A DNA stretch of 45,340 nucleotides from Oscillospiraceae bacterium (GTDB lineage: Bacteria; Bacillota; Clostridia; Oscillospirales; Oscillospiraceae). Where the stretch lies: the NCBI GenBank assembly GCA_017469795.1, contig JAFUFT010000036.1:1-45340 (forward strand). The letters run 5' to 3'. The notes below the pieces were generated by a model, which saw only the letters and a list, made by a program, of their open reading frames with translations, was not told the DNA's origin and made no database searches. The first letter of the stretch is position 1. Every line of letters starts with the position of its first letter. The position numbers and the translations under genes are program-made. This document shows, in pieces, positions 16,045 to 28,000 of the stretch.

Positions 16045-16797
16045 TCAGCCTTCCTGACGGGCAAGCTCCCGCACATAGGACAAATAGGCCCCCAGGATGG
16101 GAAAGTCCCCGCTGAGGATCTCCGCGCAGGCGATGATGTATTTCCGGTGCCGCTCGATCACCTTCCGGGAGACGCCCGACGCCAGGCTCAGCTCCCGGAT
16201 CGGCAGCATTTTGGAGGCCCGCAGCTTTTCCATCAGTGGCGGGTGCTCCAGCAGCATGATGACCGCGATCGCCTTGCCGCACTGGTCCTTGGTCTTGCCC
16301 GCCTTTGGCGAGCTGTCTGTGAGATCGAAAAAGCTGAACCCGTAGTCCCGCAGGATCTGCTGCACCGCCTCGATCTCATCCTTTGCGGCAGAGGTTCCCG
16401 GCTGGCTGTCCTCGCTTTCGTCGGCCATTTCCGCCGTGACAGACTGGACCTCCAGCTGAAGCGCAGAGGGTTCCTCCTCCAGCTCGCCGCCGAAGGCCTC
16501 CGGCGCGACGCTGACTTCGTGGGAGTACTTCTGCTGACTGCGCAGATAGTCGATCGTCCGGCGGCGGATAACTGTCGCCGCGAACGACAGGAACGCGCCC
16601 TTGTCCTCCTCGTAGGCCTGCACCGCTTCGCTGAACGCCATCAGCGCCACAGACCATTCGTCATCGCTGTCTGTGAGGAATCTTCCCGTCTCTCTTGACG
16701 CGCAGCGGAGAATGAAGCTCTTTTGCTCCGCAATCAGATCCTCAAGAGCCGATTCGTTATTTTTCGCCAGCAGGGCCTGCTGATCTACCTGATCCAT
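16045..16797 (-). CDS. sigI: RNA polymerase sigma factor SigI (pair 1)
   Basis: This 250-residue protein matches the SigI family along its length. Region 2 is visible as DDEWSVALMAFSEAVQAYEEDKGAFLSFAATVIRRRTIDYLR. The C-terminal SigI-specific domain includes FSFFDLTDSSPKAGKTKDQCGKA and SGVSRKVIERHRKYIIACAEILSGDFP. These correspond to the B. subtilis segment ending in SRKTIERNRKYIIAMCIIITGDY. SigI proteins direct cell-wall or polysaccharide-related genes and are held at the membrane by RsgI. The ATG follows AAGGAG. No SigI-type promoter precedes this copy; it may be read from the acetyltransferase gene 68 nt upstream. It is paralogous to the copy at 39523. Confidence 0.93.
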   Translation of the reverse strand: MDQVDQQALLAKNNESALEDLIAEQKSFILRCASRETGRFLTDSDDEWSVALMAFSEAVQAYEEDKGAFLSFAATVIRRRTIDYLRSQQKYSHEVSVAPEAFGGELEEEPSALQLEVQSVTAEMADESEDSQPGTSAAKDEIEAVQQILRDYGFSFFDLTDSSPKAGKTKDQCGKAIAVIMLLEHPPLMEKLRASKMLPIRELSLASGVSRKVIERHRKYIIACAEILSGDFPILGAYLSYVRELARQEG

Positions 16798-16865
16798 TTG
16801 ACCGGCTCCTTTCCTCAGAATCTTAATGCGATCGCCCGCTACCGCAGGCCGGGTCAGTTTCCTTC

Positions 16866-17357
16866 TTAAAGCTCCAGACGAAACACGAAATCGTCCATAA
16901 AGAAGCCTTCCCCGATGTCGTTCTTTTCCGTGCGGATCATCTGAAATCCCAGTCTTTCATAGGCGCGGACGGCGCTGTTATCACGATTTACGTTCAGCTC
17001 AATGGCGGGAAGTCCCGCCTCCCGGGCTTTCCTAGCCACGAAGTCCACCATCTGCCGGGAGTAGCCTTTCCCCCGCTCTGTTTTGTAGAGGTAAAGTTTG
17101 CTCAGGTACATGGCCTCTTCCTTGGGGTAGAACGCCAGAAAGCCAACCGTTCGGCCATCTTCAGAGACAAAGAAATACTGATAGCCGTGAACCAGCTGGT
17201 CGCGTATCGCGTCCGCCGTCTGGAACTTCTGCAGCATGTAGTCGTTCTGCGCCTTTCCAATGATGGGGTCAAAGTGTTCCCGGACGATTTCCGTCGCCAT
17301 GGCGGACATTTCGGCGATGCCCGCTACATCTTCAGGCTTCAGATACTCAAATACCAT
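16866..17357 (-). CDS. GNAT family N-acetyltransferase
   Basis: This 163-residue protein is a typical single GNAT domain. It has the acetyl-CoA loop ERGKGYSRQMVDFV (R/QxxGxG/A motif A, residues about 105-120). It also has the beta-4/beta-5 strands YLSKLYLYK and IELNVNRDNSAVRAYERLGFQ, and a C-terminal FFMDDFVFRLEL. It transfers an acetyl group from acetyl-CoA to an amine on a small molecule or protein; the acceptor is not readable. The start follows GGAG. A TTGAAA-N17-TATACT promoter precedes it. The sigI1 gene lies 68 nt downstream on the same strand and may share the transcript. Confidence 0.9.
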   Translation of the reverse strand: MVFEYLKPEDVAGIAEMSAMATEIVREHFDPIIGKAQNDYMLQKFQTADAIRDQLVHGYQYFFVSEDGRTVGFLAFYPKEEAMYLSKLYLYKTERGKGYSRQMVDFVARKAREAGLPAIELNVNRDNSAVRAYERLGFQMIRTEKNDIGEGFFMDDFVFRLEL

Positions 17358-17416
17358 GCTGACCCACTCCCGCCTGACGTTCCTTTCGCGTTTGACGCGT
17401 GTTACTTTTGCTCATT

Positions 17417-17445
17417 AGTATAGCAAAGACCCCGCCGGATTTCAA
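17417..17445 (-). promoter_or_regulatory. Sigma-A promoter of the GNAT gene
   Basis: On the minus strand TTGAAA (17440-17445), 17-nt spacer, TATACT (17417-17422). It overlaps the stop codon of the upstream coiled-coil protein gene. Confidence 0.75.
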
Positions 17446-17849
17446 CCTTCTGTGACAGGATCCGGTTCTTCCTGATCTTCTGCCGGAGATTTCGGGCCAT
17501 CCTCTGCCGCTGCCCCGGACTCTATTGCGTCGAGACGCTTATGCAGCCGCTCGTTCTGTTCCTTCAGTTCCGCATTCTGCTGTATGATCTGGTCCAGCTG
17601 CGCCTGCACCGGCTCCAGATGTCTTTTGATCTGTTTGGACACGGCTGTCTGATAGGAAAGCTCCCGGCTGATTGCGCTGACCAGTTTGATCCCGCAGGCC
17701 GCGCCGACTGCGGTCAGTGCGTACTGCTTTACCTTCCGATGATCCAGCCTGCTGATCAGCTGTCTAGCGATCTCGACCTCTTTCGAAACTGCAACCGGCG
17801 TAACAGGAATCAGTGCCTTCAGTTCAACATTTTTAAGACTTGTTTTCAT
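17442..17849 (-). CDS. Small protein with hydrophobic segment and coiled coil, function unknown
   Basis: I do not recognise a family. The 135 residues show a moderately hydrophobic stretch (YALTAVGAACGIKLVSAIS, about 43-61) that may be a membrane helix. A heptad-like coiled coil of about 45 residues follows (HLEPVQAQLDQIIQQNAELKEQNERLHKRL), then an acidic Pro/Glu-rich tail. GGAGGATACATAG precedes the ATG. A TTGTAT-N17-TATGAT promoter lies about 70 nt upstream. The sequence suggests a structural or scaffolding role at the membrane; nothing more specific can be supported. Confidence 0.75.
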   Translation of the reverse strand: MKTSLKNVELKALIPVTPVAVSKEVEIARQLISRLDHRKVKQYALTAVGAACGIKLVSAISRELSYQTAVSKQIKRHLEPVQAQLDQIIQQNAELKEQNERLHKRLDAIESGAAAEDGPKSPAEDQEEPDPVTEG

Positions 17850-17920
17850 CTATGTATCCTCCAAATCGTTGTCTGCATATTGCGTATCCGGGTTCTCTCA
17901 GCCTAAGACTTTTCTTACGT

Positions 17921-17949
17921 ATCATACACGAAACCGTTCCTGGATACAA
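17921..17949 (-). promoter_or_regulatory. Sigma-A promoter of the coiled-coil protein gene
   Basis: On the minus strand TTGTAT (17944-17949), 17-nt spacer, TATGAT (17921-17926), about 70 nt before the ATG. Confidence 0.55.
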
Positions 17950-17989
17950 TCCTTTTCGTCACAGAAAATGCGGATCTGCCGCAATAGCC

Positions 17990-18873
17990 GTAAATGGTTA
18001 ATCACTGGTCCCCCAGCAAAACCGCCTCCCCAGGTAGGGAGGCGGCAATGGTCGCTGTTTCTTATTTGGTTTCCTGCAAGTGATAGGAATTGACGAAGAC
18101 CAGGGCAACATTGACTTAATAAAGTCCGTTGTTTTCTCATCCATATGCTTCGGGATCTCCTCCAGCAAATGCTTCAGATAATCATAGGGCCTGAGGTTGT
18201 TTGCCTTGGCGGTTTCTACAATGCTGTATATGATCGCACTGGCTTTGGCACCGTGGATGGTATCAATGACCTGCCAGTTGTTGCGGCCGACGGTGAAGGG
18301 ACGTATTGCACGCTCGAAGGCCGAATTATCCAGAGGAATATTTCCGTTATCCAGGAATCGCTTCAGGTATTTTTCCTGGTTCAAACTGTAGGTCAGACCT
18401 TTCCCGGTTTCAGATTCTGCGGGTACTGCGCCCATCTGCTCACGAACCCATGCAAAATAAGCCTCCACCAGAGGTTTCACCTTCTGTTGGCGGTAATCCT
18501 TTCGTTCTTCCGGCATCATCTCTGCCGCCTTTTTATCGGCGTCATAAATCGCACCAATTATACGCCAGCGTGTTGCTTTTGCTTTCCTCAGGCCCCTTGA
18601 AGGCTTCGAACGCATAAGCGAAATGTCGTCGGCAATGGGCCCAGCAATTCGCTGCCTGAATGTTCTTCAACTCGCGATCCATGCCTGGATGGTCTTCATC
18701 CATTGCTGCATGCAAACCTGACGTGTACTTTCGTCCATTCAATCGCCTCCCATGAGTTTCCCTTCAAAAAATGAGCCTCATTTTCTGAATTTTCTGTACA
18801 GGACATTGCAGTCCCGTCTCATTATCTCATGGATGGTGAGTATTGGGTAGGGTACCGGAGATTAACCATTTAC
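17990..18873 (-). mobile_element. Internally deleted IS66-family element with both inverted repeats
   Basis: The left end reads GTAAATGGTTAATCACTGG inward from 17990. The right end reads GTAAATGGTTAATCTCCGG inward from 18873 on the minus strand; the first 14 bases are identical. Between them lies only the C-terminal part of the DDE transposase. The element is 884 bp against about 2.5 kb for a full IS66, so tnpA, tnpB and most of tnpC are gone. A 9-bp hairpin (18022-18030 with 18037-18045) lies inside the left end. The flanking 8-mers (CAATAGCC and AAACGCTG) do not match, so no target duplication is visible. Confidence 0.8.
17998..18742 (-). pseudogene. IS66 transposase (TnpC) remnant, truncated and frameshifted
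   Basis: One frame (from 18742) encodes ANCWAHCRRHFAYAFEAFKGPEES, the zinc-knuckle-like region of IS66 transposases. The reading then continues in another frame as IIGAIYDADKKAAEMMPEERKDYRQQ, and later SLNQEKYLKRFLDNGNIPLDNSAFERAIRPFTVGRNNW. That last part contains the Glu of the DDE triad. The frame changes near 18590-18600. The N-terminal half with both catalytic Asp residues is missing, so the protein cannot be active. The C-terminus runs on through the terminal repeat. Confidence 0.85.
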
Positions 18874-18914
18874 AAACGCTGCACTCTTTTTGGATGCATA
18901 AAACGTTAAGCTGA

Positions 18915-18947
18915 CCGCCCGGCATCTCTGCTTGAGATGCCGGGCGG
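18915..18947 (-). terminator. Terminator of the giant adhesin operon
   Basis: A perfect 14-bp stem (18915-18928 with 18934-18947), 86 nt beyond the adhesin stop on the minus strand. The tail TCAGCTTAACGTTTT is only moderately T-rich. Confidence 0.7.
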
Positions 18948-19033
18948 CAGTTTATAGGGTTATGCGTTATGATACCGCAGACGCGTTTCCCCGTGCTTTA
19001 TGATCTGCCTCGGTTCTTTCCGCCGCGCTTTGC

Positions 19034-22000
19034 TCAGCTTTTGCTGCGGAGCAGCTTTTTCCTTGCAAAGAACATTGCGACCATCGCGATGAGGCTGATC
19101 AGCATCAGCATCAGGTACCGCATGATCGGTGTATCATCACCGGTCTTCGGCGGGATATCCGGGTGGTACTCGTTGGTGAAGGTAGCCTTCTTCGCGTCGC
19201 TTACGCCGGCGCTCTTGTAGCTCACCGTCCTGGACAGCACGCCGTCCTCGTCGGTAACGACCACGGTCACTGTCCACTTGGCCTTGCTGTAAGTCCATCC
19301 GCTTGCCTTGCCGTCCACCTCGGTGATCTCGTAGGTGTACTTGCCTGCCTTGCAGTACTCGATCTCCTTGAACGAAGTCGTTCCCTCGCCGGTAACAGAT
19401 GCCTCCCAGCTGTCTCCGGCCTTGATCCTGACGTCAGGATCGCCCTTGAGATAGCTGCCGTCTTCAACCAGGCTTACGGCCGTCAGGATAAACTTGAAGG
19501 TCTCGGACTTGGATGCTTTCTCTCCTGTTACTTTCTTCTCCACCTCAAATGCGGCGGATACGGGTTCGGGCGCGTACGGGTTCTTGAAGCTCGCGTACCT
19601 GCTGCTCGAAGCGTCGCCGGACGCGTAATCAGTGCTCTTGACCTCAAGCGCACCATCGTTGTCGATGACCGCAACTGTCAGTGTGTACACACTGTCATCA
19701 TACGTGAATCCGGTCTCGTCTTCCTTGGTTTCCTTGATCTCGAACTTGTAGGTACCGGCCTTTGTGAAGGTAATGGCATCAAACACTCCGTAGATCCCCT
19801 CGCCGGTCTTGCCGGCAGGTACGGTGACAGACATATTCAGCGACTTATCAGCGCTCGTCAGGCTCGCGCCCTCGGGATTGCTTTCAGACGCCTTCAGCGT
19901 AAAGCTGAACGTCTTATCCTTCACCGTGGGCTCGCCGGTCACGGTCTTTTCGACCATGGGCACGTATTCCACGGGGATCGGCTGATAATCGTTCACAAAG
20001 ATGATCTTTGTCGCGTCGCTTCCGTCACCGCCGCCATAGACGATCTTGTATTCCAGGTAACCGTCTGTGTCGGTGACCGTCACAGTGATCGTCCAGACAG
20101 CCGGGCTGTAGCTCCAGCCTTTCGCGGTGCCCTTCGCTTCATACACTTCGTAAGTATACTGTCCGGCCTTGCGGTATTCGATCTCATCGAAGGTTACCGT
20201 TCCGGCTCCGACAATAGACTTCGTCCAGTAGTCCTCTGCTTTGATTTCCGTACCGTTAGCCTTCAGGAAGCTGCCGCCTTCAACCAGAGTCTTCGCCACG
20301 AGCGTGAAGCTGAAGGTCTCGTCCTTAGTGGGCGTCTGACCGGACAGCTGCTTCTCCGCTGTGGGTTTGACCGTGATCGGCGCGGGATAGTACGGATTCT
20401 CAAAGCTCGCGTACTCGGCGATGGGTTCTTTGTCCTTCGCCTCATACAGTGTGCTTTCCACCGCAAGGACGCCACCGGTATCCTTGATCACGACGGTCAG
20501 GTCATAAACTGCGCCGTCGTAGGTGATGCCGGGAAGCTCTCCCTCGGTTTCCTTGACTATGAACATGTAGGTGCCTGCTCTGGTGAATTCGATCTCTTCG
20601 AACAGTCCCTCGATCCCCTCGCCGGTGGCTCCGGCAGGAATCTTGACGGAGACCTCCAGCGGATCGTCTTCACTCTTCAGGCTTGCGCCCTCAGGATTAT
20701 CCTTGGAGGCTTCCAGCGTAAAGGTGAATGTCTTGTCCTTCACTGTGGGCTCGCCGATCACAGTCTTCTCAACCTTTGCCTGATAGGTCACAGGAATCGG
20801 CTGATAATCATTGATGAATTCGGCGTATTCGTCGCTCACCTTTTCGCCATTGGAGTAAGAAACTGTGTTGTCAAGGTATCCGCCGTTATCGATCACATCC
20901 ACTGTGACCGTCCAGACGTCCGTGCTGTAGGTCCAGCCGTCCGCTCCGGTAACAGTCTCGGTGATCTCATAGACGTAGCTACCTGCCTTGCAGTACTCGA
21001 ATTCATCGAAGAGCGCAGGCTCGGGCGTCTCGCCGGGCTGGACCGTTATGGTCCTGGTCCAGCTGTCGCCGTCCTTGACGAACGTCTTGTCTTCCGGCTC
21101 GCCGTTCTCTTCCACAGGCAGCTCCTCCGGCTCCTCCGGCTCCTCTGTCGAAGCCTCGAGGACGTAGCTGCCGTCGGTGACCACGGACTTAGCCGTCATG
21201 ACAAATTCAAACGTCTCCTTCTGGAACAGAGGCTGGGCCTCTTCGTCCAGAGACTTGATCACCTGCGGGGTGTACTGGGTGGGTACCGGCGTGTAGATGT
21301 TGGTAAACGTCGCGCCGTTCTTTGTTTTCTCCACAGGAGTCAGGTTGCCGTCCTCATCGATCACGGCCTCAGAGGACTCGATCACTTCACCGTCGCGGGT
21401 GTACTGATAACTCTTGACATACAGGATGCCGTCATTGTCCGCAACCTCAACCGTGAGGATCCAGAGATGCTCGTCGTTCGTGTAGTAGTCTTCGTTGCCG
21501 CCCCGGGTCTCCTTGATCTCGAACGTATAAACTACGCTATCGGTGGTCGGGCCAGGAGCAGCTTTGCCCTTGGTGAAGGTGATCTCACCCATGGGCACCC
21601 AACCGGAATCGGTAACATAGACCGTCATCTGGTCTTCGTCGAACTCAGCGCCGACCAGGTTGCCCTCGGCGTCCGTCGGTCCATCTGTCCATTCAAGCTG
21701 GAACTCGAACGTCACAGTGGACTCGGGAACGCGAGGCTCGCCTTCCACGATCTTGGTCACCTTCGGTGTGAAGTGGGTGTCATCCGGGTTGTAGTCGTTT
21801 CCGAAGTCCGCACCGTTGAACTCAGCCGCATCGGGATCGTCCGCCGGTTCTTCGCTGTCATCGTCGGAATCGTCTTCGAAAACAGTTGTGGTCTGATACT
21901 TGACAGAGGTCACTTCCAGATAACCGTCCTTATCTTCCACGACGACCTCTACATACCATGTGGTATCATCATAGTAGATTCTGGAGTGGTTCGCGGAATC

Positions 22001-25000
22001 GTCCAGCTCTATGATCTGGAAGTAGTACTTGCCTGCCTCGGTGAACTTGATCTCGTCAAAGACAGCCGTGGCGCCATCCGCATTGGCTTCGACGGCGCTG
22101 CCAAGAACCGTCTTGTACATCGGGTTCTCAGGCATCTCATAGCCGTCCTTGTGCTCGATCATGCCGGTCACGTCCTTCAGTTCGAAGGTGAAAACCGTGT
22201 TCTCCGCGTCGTACAGCGGCTCGCCGGTCAGTTTCTTTCTGGCCTGCAGGGCCTGCTGCGTGGGTTCCGGTGTATAGTCGTTCTCATACTTCGCCACATC
22301 CGAATCCGGGAGCGGGGTCTTCGAAGGTTTGAAGACATAACTGTCAACTTTCAGCTCGTCTCCGATATCCTTGATGTCGATCGACAACGTGTACACAACA
22401 TCAGAGTAGGTGATGCCGGGCAGGTTCTGTCCATCAGCCGTCCCCTTCTCTCGGACTGTGAACTGATAGGTTCCGTACTTGTAAAACGTGATTTCATCGA
22501 ACAGGGCGGAGATTCCGACGCCGGTCTGTCCCTTGGGGATCTTGATCGATACCTCAAGCGGATCGTCCGCGCTCGTCAGGCTTGCGCCGCCCTCCTTGTT
22601 GCTCGGATCAGCTTCCAGTGTGAAGTAGAAGGTCTTATCCTCTACCGTGGGCTGGTTGATGATCCGCTTCTCCACCGGCGCCTGGAACGTCACCGGCTTG
22701 GGCGTGTATTTGTTGGTGAACTTCGCTGTGACCGCATTGCCGGTCTGATCGAAGTGATCGAGGTCCGCATCCACTGTGACGGACTCGATCTCCAGTTCGC
22801 CGTTGGCATCCTTGACCTTCACAACAAACACGACTGTCTTGTCGTCATAGGTCACTACGCTCGGATCGCCCGCGGTATCCGGAGTCTCCGCAGCAGTAAA
22901 CGTGTAGGTTCCTTTCTTGGTGAAGGTGATGGCCTTGAATGCTTCCTCCGGGCTCGCTGTCGCGCCTTTGGGAACCGTCACGGGAATGGTATCGGTCCCG
23001 GTCAGACTCGCGCCCGCAGGATTGCCGCTGGCCGCCTGCAGGGTGAAGGTGAATGTCTTCGCCGCTACGGTGGGCTCTCCGGTCATCAGTTTCTTGGCCT
23101 TCGGTGCCCAGGTTACAAATTTGGGGGTGTACTTATTCGTGAATGCAGCTGTCTCTGCAGTCTGTTCAGTCTGGTCTTCACCTACAAAGCTGTAAGTACC
23201 AGTTGCCTGCAGATTCTCTCCTACGCCTTTTACCTCTACAGTATATGTATATACCTTAGGATCATATACGATGCGTTGGTCAAGGGCTCCGTTAGTGTTA
23301 GGTGTCTCAGTTATCTTGAACTTATATGTTCCTTCTGCCAGGAATGTGATCTTGTCAAACAATCCGGAAGCAGTCAGTGAGCTTGGTCCAAGAGTGAGTG
23401 TCTTCGTCTGCACAGCAAACGGCTTAAGAGCACCATTCTCATCTACCTTGACATAATCGAAGTCTCCATTATCTCCGGCAGCCTTCTCAATCTTGAATTC
23501 AAAGGTCACATCCGTAGATGGTGCTTCACCCTCAAGTGACTTCTTGTATCCAGGCGTTGCCTCAGCAGGCGTAGGTCCATATGTGTTCGTGAACTGAGCT
23601 GTGAAGATAGCTGTGCTCTCATCAACATTCCAGCCGGTTGCAGGAGTGCAAGTTACAGCAACACCAAGTTTGTTTGTCTTATTGATAGTTGTCTTAACAG
23701 TGATGTTGTAGACAGTATTGTCATATTCTACGCCGAATATACGATCATCCTGATCCGGTATGACTTCCTTGATGGTGTAGTGGAATTCCTTATCACCATC
23801 CTGATGATCCTTATCCTGGTAGAAATCGATCTGTCCGAAGTCGACCTTACCGTCTGCATCACAGGCAACAACTAACTTGCCATCTACTGCACCTTCAGGC
23901 ATTGGAGCATTGCCTACTGCAGCAAGTTCGAATTTGAAGTCGCCCTCATTGATCTTGAGAACTCCATCCATCGTCTTCTCTGCCTTCGGATGCCATGAAC
24001 CGCTTGCCTCGTATTCATTCGTCATCACGATAGGAGCAGTCAGTGTCGCCGGTGGATCTGATGTAACTTCCAGTGTGCCGTCATAGTTCTGCTTTTCTGA
24101 TACAGTTACTGTAACAGGTACATCGGCAGCAACAACTTTCATTCCATCATCATCATTTGTCGCTACTTCATATACTTCATGTACTGTGAATTGATTGTCG
24201 CCAAGATCAGCAAGCGTGAATTTCAAGCTCGCAGGAGTCATTTCGACAGTTCCGTCTGCGTTATTCCTGCCACTGGCAACAACTTCATCATCAGCATTCC
24301 TGATTTGGAATGTGAACTCGCCTTCCTTAAGAGGACGGCCCTTGAGATCTTTCCGGATGACCGGAGTCCATGTTCCTTCAGCGGTGTACTCATTCTCCAG
24401 ACCTGCGAAGTACAAGTCGACATCAGTTACAGTTTCAGGATCGGTTGAAGCATCGTGATACTCATAATTATCAGAGTCACGATTAACCTCTACTCCGTCT
24501 ACCTTTACGCTTGTTACTTTCAAAGAAGTATTAGCCTCTGAAACTGCAACGGTGACAGCTACTTCGTACACATGAGTATCGTAATGTACGCCGTCCTTGT
24601 TGCCATTGGCATCAAGCCCAGATGGTAATACTTCGGATACCTCGTATACGAAGGTTTTGAATCTACTCGTGACTTCGCCGGATCGCGGATCTCTTGTTAC
24701 AACGTCTTCTGTATCGTATCCGATTGCACCAAAGACTGCCTTACCGTCTGCGTCATTGGATACTTCTGTCTGTTCCGGCATAGGAATATTTGCATTATTC
24801 TTAGCCCTTATCTGGAATGTGAATTCACCCTCTTCAAGCTTTCTTGCACTTCCGTTTGTCTTAAAAGTCTTGAGTGCGCCAAGAGCAATCATCGTATCAA
24901 ACGGAGTATCTTTGATACCTACGGTATCGCTGGGAAGGTAAATGTACTGCTCGTAGTCAGCAGTCTCACCTTCAGCAGCGAGCTGAACCTGAACGGTATA

Positions 25001-28000
25001 ATTGATCTTGTCGTATCCTGTAGGTGCTACTGATTCTACAAAGTAGTAAATGATCGGATTGGCCTTATCAGCAGTTATGTGATGTGTACCCTGAGCATCA
25101 GTATATTCCGTAATAAGGACAACGCCGTTCTGATCAGTTGTATACGTTCCGATTGCCTGTGAATAGTCCCCTGACTCTCTGGCTTCATCAGCGGATGTTT
25201 TGTCCAGGAACATCTTGAACTCTGCGCCCTTAAGGGTATTGTCAATATTACCATTCTGATACTTCCTGAGTCTGATCTGATATACAGATCCGCTGCCTTC
25301 GCTGGTAGGAATTATAGTAGGCACTATTCCGGCATTATACCCTTCTACCGTGACCGTATTATTCAGTTCAACTGGTTGACCAACTTGCTCAGCGGTATAA
25401 AGAATAGTAGCTTTGTATGTAACTTTGAAGCATGTCTCATCTTTTACCTTAAGTACGATTGAGTGACCCACGAGGTCCTTATAAGTTACATCACCATCTT
25501 CTATATCTGTTGCTGTTTCAGTAGCAGGATCAAAACGCTGAACTGTTATGCTTTCAGCATCCACTGACTGGTTTTCAGAGAATACGTCTGTTACGTCTAT
25601 ATAACCTTCAGTGCTGAGTTTCATTCTCTCAGGATTGATAATGAACTCATACAGAGCATAGTCAACAATATGACCATAATCATCTTCAAGATGCTTTGTT
25701 TCAGCATTATAGTTAAGGCAGCGTTTAATGACTACTGTCTTTTCATACTGATAATCTACCTTATTCGTTTCAATATAGTCATAAAGAGGCAGTTCCTTAT
25801 ACTCTACAACATTAGAGAAGTACTTCTTCAGCTCGTTAGGAGGAGTACCTTCAGGCACTGTATTATCCCTTGTATTCAGCGCTTCCAGAGCCACCGCATC
25901 CTTAGGGATCAGGTAGTAAGTCAGATCATTGCTCTTAGCTGTATCTTCTGTAACTCCGTCGATCCTGAATGTTACCTTGCCATTGTCATAGTCTTCAATG
26001 AGTGTAACATTTGCAACCGTACCTTCGCCGTCAGGAACAAGTTTGTTTGCAATTGATGCAGCATCGGGATCCGCTGCACTGATAAGCGCCAGATCAGCAG
26101 GATCTGTTACGATCTTGAAGAGACCCAGAAGATCTCTGTCATACGTATCGATAAGATCTGTCGAACCATTACTTGTAGTCGAAGGCTGAAGGTTAGCTAT
26201 CTTGAGATTGAACTTCCAGACCGGATAATTAGATCCGTCTTTTTCAATGTAAGTCTTAGGAGCTCCTCCGATCTCCTTCTGTACAGTAAGTTTATCAGAG
26301 TTTCCGTATACGTTTCTGAATGTAACTACCTTTTCTTTACGTTCTACTGTGACATTCGTAGTGCTGTTTGCAGTCTCTCCGGCGGTTCCGACCTTAACAT
26401 AGGTTCTGCGTGTATTGCCGTAGAATATCGATGCCTCATCAGTAACTGTCTCAGAAACCGTATACTCTCCCGCGGGAAGATCACTGATAACATACTCTTG
26501 CTTTGGTAAAGCCAGGATGTCTGCATAAGTGAACGTAGCTATTACAGTGTCACCCTGCGTAACCGTGAACGTAACAGCAGCTTTCTGTTCATCATTAAAT
26601 GTAAGTCCTTCAACAGTCTTCTTGATCTTAAGGTTTCCTATTTCATTGTACTTGTTGTTGAACTCAACAGTCTGTTCATCAAACTTCACAACGGTCGTAG
26701 AAACGCAATCTTCAGACACAGTAGCGCTCGTGCCGTCTACAGTCGCTGTAGTCGTGCGGGTATAACCCTTGATGTCTGCTTTTGACTCCTCAATGATGTA
26801 CTCTCCCGGAAGCACAAGTATTCTGTAGCCCGCCGGAGCCTGGTCAGGATGGAACCCTATCCATTTAACGATCTCATCATAAGTAATGGTTCTTATTACT
26901 TGGTTTGGACTATCATCTTCACTTACGCGCCAAATAGTAAATTCGACCCCGTTCTTCTGAGCATCTGTAAGCCTACTAATGCATTCACTGTCATCAAATG
27001 TCTTATTGATTATCAGTGCGCCTGTCTCTTTATATTCATTGGTGATATGGACAGAAGCAGTTTGTTCGCTTTCTACAGAAGCTGTTGCGCCGTTTGCATC
27101 AGAGTATGTAGTATCTTCTCCGCTGTTAACGCTTACTGTAGTTGTGCGCTCAAAGTAATCAACATCCGCATTTGTTTCTTTGACTGTGTACTCTCCGGTT
27201 ATCACATTTTCGAACGTCTTTTTACCGTCCGTCATCTGTGCATAAGTAAATGTCTGCGGCATGCTCGGATCAGGTCCGGTGACAGTAAATGTGATAGCGC
27301 TTCTCTTTTCCGTAGTAAGAGTACTCGGTGCCTCAAAAGTCTTCTGTACCTCCAGATTTCCTTTCTGACGGGTATACGTATTCGTAAACTTCTGTACCGC
27401 TAACTCATTATACGGAACTGAAATGCCATTACCGTCAGGATTGCTGACAGTAGTTACATTGTAGTTCTCAATCGCGCCATCCTCTGTAACAACATAAACA
27501 CCTGTAGGGATGTCTTCGAATAGCTTTGACATAATCCCATCATCGTTCAGCGTCATGTCATTATAAGAGAATACATACGGCTGCGCCTCTGTATTGTTAG
27601 GATCCTGTTCCGGCCATACTATTTTACTGTAAGTTGTATCCTTGTACCCTATTACTGAGAATTGGATAGCTTTCTTCTGATCAACAGTGAGATTCTCTGC
27701 ATTAAGGTCACTCTTTTCGCCAAAGAGCTTCTGCACCTCCAGGTTTCCAAGTGGTATGTATGCGTTTATAACTTCGATACCAACACGAGAATCCTTAGCC
27801 AGTGTAAAGGTCACATGATCAGTTTCAGAAACGATTGTTGATGTTCCCGAACCGTCTACAGTAAACCTGATAGCGTGATTATAATGCGCGATCTCATAAT
27901 TTGTTTCCTGAATCGTCCATGTCCCAACATACAGCATCGGGGGATTCGCCTGCAGCTGTGCATAGGTATATTCACCAAACAGTTTGCTCTCATCAACCTC

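Noticed and set aside
16798..16865. Possible SigI promoter before sigI1
   Set aside because: The best match is ACCCG with CGCATT about 19 nt on; the -10 does not fit. The CCCG/CGGG pair there may be a small hairpin.
17850..17895. SigI-like ACCCG-N20-CGATTT before the coiled-coil protein gene
   Set aside because: The -10 is CGAT rather than CGAA, the -35 is ACCCG, and transcription would start inside the ribosome binding site. A better sigma-A promoter lies upstream.
17982..18881. Target-site duplication of the IS66 remnant
   Set aside because: The 8-mers next to the inverted repeats (CAATAGCC and AAACGCTG) do not match.
19163..23380. 1405-codon open frame opposite the adhesin gene
   Set aside because: It ends where the sense strand becomes AT-richer, so it is a composition artefact of the GC-rich FctA repeats. 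The sense strand encodes clear repeated domains.
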